NCBI GenBank assembly: GCA_020201295.1
Contig: JAIVHA010000196.1
Location: 1-7,943 of the forward strand
Length of the DNA stretch: 7,943 bases
Reading direction: 5' to 3'
DNA from: Lysobacteraceae bacterium
Lineage (GTDB): Bacteria; Pseudomonadota; Gammaproteobacteria; DSM-19610
Shown: in pieces, positions 5,888-7,943 of the stretch
Layout: each line of letters starts with the position of its first letter
How positions within the stretch are numbered: the stretch's first letter is position 1
Notes under the pieces: model-generated
What the model saw: the letters and a program-made list of their open reading frames with translations, nothing else
Told to the model about the DNA's origin: nothing
Database searches by the model: none
Program-made: the position numbers and the translations under genes

Positions 5888-6973
5888 ATGAGTGAAGAAA
5901 AGGCATTGCCGGAACTGCGGGAACGCATCGACGCCATCGATGCGCAGCTCCAGGAACTGCTCAACGAGCGCGCGGCCTGCGCCCGCGCAGTGGCCGAGGT
6001 CAAGCAGAACAGCGACCCCGATGCGGAGTTCTACCGCCCCGAGCGCGAGGCCCAGGTGCTGCGCAAGGTGCGCGAGCGCAACCAGGGCCCGCTGCCGGCG
6101 GAAGAGGTGACGCGCCTGTTCCGGGAGATCATGTCCGCCTGCCTGGCCCTGGAAAAGCCCCTGCGCATCGGTTTTCTCGGCCCGGAAGGAACCTTTACCC
6201 AGGCGGCGGCCCTCAAGCAATTCGGCCATTCGGTGCAGACCGTGTCCTTCGCCGCCATCGACGAGGTGTTCCGTGAAGTGGAGGCGGGTGGCGTCGATTA
6301 CGGCGTGGTGCCGGTGGAGAATTCCACCGAGGGTGTGATCAATCACACCCTCGACATGTTTCTGCGCTCGCCCCTGAAGATCTGCGGCGATGTGGAATTG
6401 CGCATCCATCATCACTTGCTCAGTACCTTGTCAGATCTGGCGGCGGTGGAGCGTGTCTATTCCCACCAGCAATCCCTGGCCCAATGCCGGGAATGGCTCA
6501 ACGCCCGGTTGCCCAGCGCCGAGCGCATCGCCGTGAGCAGCAATGCCGAGGCGGCGCGCCGCGCCAGCCAGGAGCCCGGCTGTGCCGCCATTGCCGGCGA
6601 GACCGCTGGCGAGATCTATGGATTGAAGGCAGTGGTGCGCAACATCGAGGACGATCCCGCCAACACCACCCGTTTCCTGGTCATCGGCAAACAGCGGGTG
6701 CCGCCCAGCGGCCGGGACAAGACCTCCATCCTGGTGTCTGCGCGCAACCAGCCCGGCGCACTGTATCGGCTGCTGGAACCCATTGCCCGCCATGGCCTCA
6801 GCATGACCCGCATCGAGTCCCGGCCTTCGCGCCTGAGCACCTGGGACTATGTGTTCTTCATGGACCTGGAAGGCCATTGCGACGATCCCGAGCTGGCGCG
6901 CGCCCTGGAGGAACTCCAGACGGAAGCGGCCATGTTCAAATGGCTGGGATCCTATCCCCAGGCGGTGTTGTAG
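5888..6973 (+). CDS. pheA: Bifunctional chorismate mutase / prephenate dehydratase (P-protein)
   Basis: Converts chorismate to prephenate and then to phenylpyruvate, the committed route to phenylalanine, in the cytoplasm. The product has 361 residues, a normal P-protein length. Residues 1-90 form the AroQ chorismate mutase helices, with Arg11, Arg28 and Lys39 at the E. coli active-site positions and an FYRPERE segment (48-54). Prephenate dehydratase begins at about 93 with IGFLGPEGTFTQAA, has PVENSTEGVINHTLD, and carries the catalytic TRF motif at 261-263. The C-terminal ACT regulatory domain (about 272-355) has PGALYRLL and ESRP (310-313), the motifs linked to phenylalanine binding, so feedback inhibition by Phe is expected from the family. 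The start ATG 5888 gives the usual N-terminus, but no strong ribosome site is visible before it. No attenuator-like Phe-rich leader peptide is seen upstream, only a REP-like pair. Confidence 0.97.
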   Translation: MSEEKALPELRERIDAIDAQLQELLNERAACARAVAEVKQNSDPDAEFYRPEREAQVLRKVRERNQGPLPAEEVTRLFREIMSACLALEKPLRIGFLGPEGTFTQAAALKQFGHSVQTVSFAAIDEVFREVEAGGVDYGVVPVENSTEGVINHTLDMFLRSPLKICGDVELRIHHHLLSTLSDLAAVERVYSHQQSLAQCREWLNARLPSAERIAVSSNAEAARRASQEPGCAAIAGETAGEIYGLKAVVRNIEDDPANTTRFLVIGKQRVPPSGRDKTSILVSARNQPGALYRLLEPIARHGLSMTRIESRPSRLSTWDYVFFMDLEGHCDDPELARALEELQTEAAMFKWLGSYPQAVL

Positions 6974-7020
6974 GAACACCGGTTCGTCCGGGGGCCGGGC
7001 TCCTGCGCGAGCACTGGCCA

Positions 7021-7077
7021 CCCTGTAGGAGCGGCCTTGGCCGCGAATGTTCGCGGGCAGAGCCCGCTCCTACAGGG
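7021..7077. repeat. REP-like inverted pair 4 (pheA-hisC gap)
   Basis: Left arm 7021-7047 (CCCTGTAGGAGCGGCC-TT-GGCCGCGAA) and right arm 7050-7077, whose reverse complement reads CCCTGTAGGAGCGGGC-TCT-GCCCGCGAA. The complementarity extends to the flanking CCC/GGG. The arms differ at the inner stem in a compensated way (GGCC/GGCC against GGGC/GCCC), so each arm keeps its own hairpin. No T-run follows. Confidence 0.85.
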
Positions 7078-7112
7078 CGCGTTTGTGATGTAAGGTTTAC
7101 TTGACGATATCG

Positions 7113-7943
7113 ATGATGACAGACGAACAACCCTCTTTCCTGGCCCTCGCCACCCCCGGCGTGCGCGGCCTGCATCCCTACCAGCCCGGCAAGCCGCTGA
7201 GCGAGCTGGAGCGCGAGTACGGTGTGCGCGACGCCGTGAAGCTGGCCTCCAACGAGAACCCGCTCGGTCCCAGTCCGAAGGCGCTGGCGGCGGCACGCGC
7301 GGCCCTGGCGGACATGGCGCGCTACCCTGATGGCAACAGTTTCGAACTCAAGCAGGCCCTGGCGCGGCGCCACGGGGTATCCACCGCCGCCATCACCCTG
7401 GGCAATGGCTCCAACGATGTGCTGGAGCTCATTGCACGCGGGTTCCTGGGCCCCGCCCTGGCGGCCGTGTATTCCGAGCATGCCTTCGCCGTCTATCCCA
7501 TCGTCACCCAGGCCATCGGCGCCCAGCATCGGGTGGCGCCGGCCCGGGACTTCGGTCATGACCTGGAAGCCATGGCGGCGCGGGTGGACGAACGGGCGCG
7601 GGTGCTGTTCATTGCCAATCCCAACAATCCCACCGGCACCTGGCTGCCGGCGAGCCAGCTGGAGGCCTTTCTCGCCACACTGCCCGAATGCCTCATCGTG
7701 GTACTGGACGAGGCCTATTGCGAATACGTGGGCGAGTCGGATTACCCGGACAGCACGGCCTGGATCGAGCGATTCCCCAACCTGGTGGTCACTCGCACCT
7801 TTTCCAAGGCCTTCGGCCTGGCGGGCCTGCGCATCGGTTATGCGGTAAGTCATCCCCAGGTGGCCGATGTGCTCAACCGGGTGCGTCAGCCCTTCAATGT
7901 CAACCTGGCGGCCCAGGCGGCGGCGCTGGCCGCACTGGACGAC
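7113..7943 (+). CDS. hisC: HisC-family aminotransferase, N-terminal part (3' end outside window)
   Basis: PLP-dependent fold-type I aminotransferase of the histidinol-phosphate aminotransferase family (histidinol phosphate plus 2-oxoglutarate to imidazole-acetol phosphate plus glutamate, reversible). In this position beside pheA, such enzymes (often named HisC2) can also act on aromatic keto acids; which substrate is preferred here cannot be read from the sequence. The frame stays open to the window end, giving 277 of about 360-370 residues. Counted from ATG 7113, the motifs are GVRGLHPYQPGKP near the start, LASNENPLGPSP, RYPDGN, NPNNPTG (169-175), DEAYCEY with Asp199, and the Schiff-base Lys232 in TFSKAFGLAGLRIGY with the PLP-phosphate Arg240. 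Start choice is open: ATG 7113 and ATG 7116 are adjacent and lack a near ribosome site, while an in-frame TTG at 7101 has TAAGG (7091-7095) five bases before it. Confidence 0.93.
   Translation, partial: MMTDEQPSFLALATPGVRGLHPYQPGKPLSELEREYGVRDAVKLASNENPLGPSPKALAAARAALADMARYPDGNSFELKQALARRHGVSTAAITLGNGSNDVLELIARGFLGPALAAVYSEHAFAVYPIVTQAIGAQHRVAPARDFGHDLEAMAARVDERARVLFIANPNNPTGTWLPASQLEAFLATLPECLIVVLDEAYCEYVGESDYPDSTAWIERFPNLVVTRTFSKAFGLAGLRIGYAVSHPQVADVLNRVRQPFNVNLAAQAAALAALDD

Noticed and set aside
6936..7853. Minus-strand open frame opposite pheA and hisC
   Set aside because: Shadow of hisC on the opposite strand; composition is antisense-like and it crosses a REP-like pair.
1..7943. tRNA, rRNA, CRISPR array, insertion sequence or phage genes
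   Set aside because: Looked for on both strands; no cloverleaf, regular direct repeat-spacer pattern, transposase or phage motif is seen.

Overview
The window is a stretch of high-GC chromosome, most likely from a gammaproteobacterium. GyrA, SerC, PheA and HisC all read like gammaproteobacterial proteins, and from memory the order mtnA-gyrA-serC-pheA-hisC is the one found in Pseudomonas aeruginosa. The extra serA gene between serC and pheA points away from Pseudomonas itself, perhaps to a Chromatiales-like or related lineage. That last placement is inference and cannot be fixed from the sequence alone.

Layout, all genes on the + strand: the 3' part of mtnA (1-642, methionine salvage); a 252-base gap with a palindromic element, a likely extended -10 promoter and a short leader; complete gyrA (895-3450, DNA gyrase subunit A); serC (3579-4661, serine and PLP biosynthesis); a serA-type phosphoglycerate dehydrogenase that lacks its N-terminal ~65-70 codons (4825-5793); pheA (5888-6973, chorismate mutase/prephenate dehydratase); and the first 277 codons of a hisC-family aminotransferase (7113 to the window end). 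SerA and SerC are consecutive enzymes of serine synthesis. PheA makes phenylpyruvate, and HisC-type enzymes in this position can transaminate aromatic keto acids as well as histidinol phosphate, so gyrA is followed by an amino-acid biosynthesis cluster. In related genomes it continues into tyrA, aroA, cmk and rpsA.

The most noticeable non-coding feature is that every gap between genes carries an inverted repeat with TGTAGG/CCTACA ends. Four of the five are paired REP-like units (GTAGGAGCG-stem-CGCGA) whose differences preserve base pairing inside each unit. The fifth, between mtnA and gyrA, is a related but distinct palindrome (GTCGGGCTgaAGCCCGAC). No REP-associated transposase lies in the window.

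I see no new defence, mobile or RNA-based system here. The points worth a second look are the beheaded serA gene with a TTTGCG tandem repeat at its break point, the REP array with its within-arm covariation, and a five-codon leader frame overlapping the gyrA start. No stretch over 300 bases lacks a gene.
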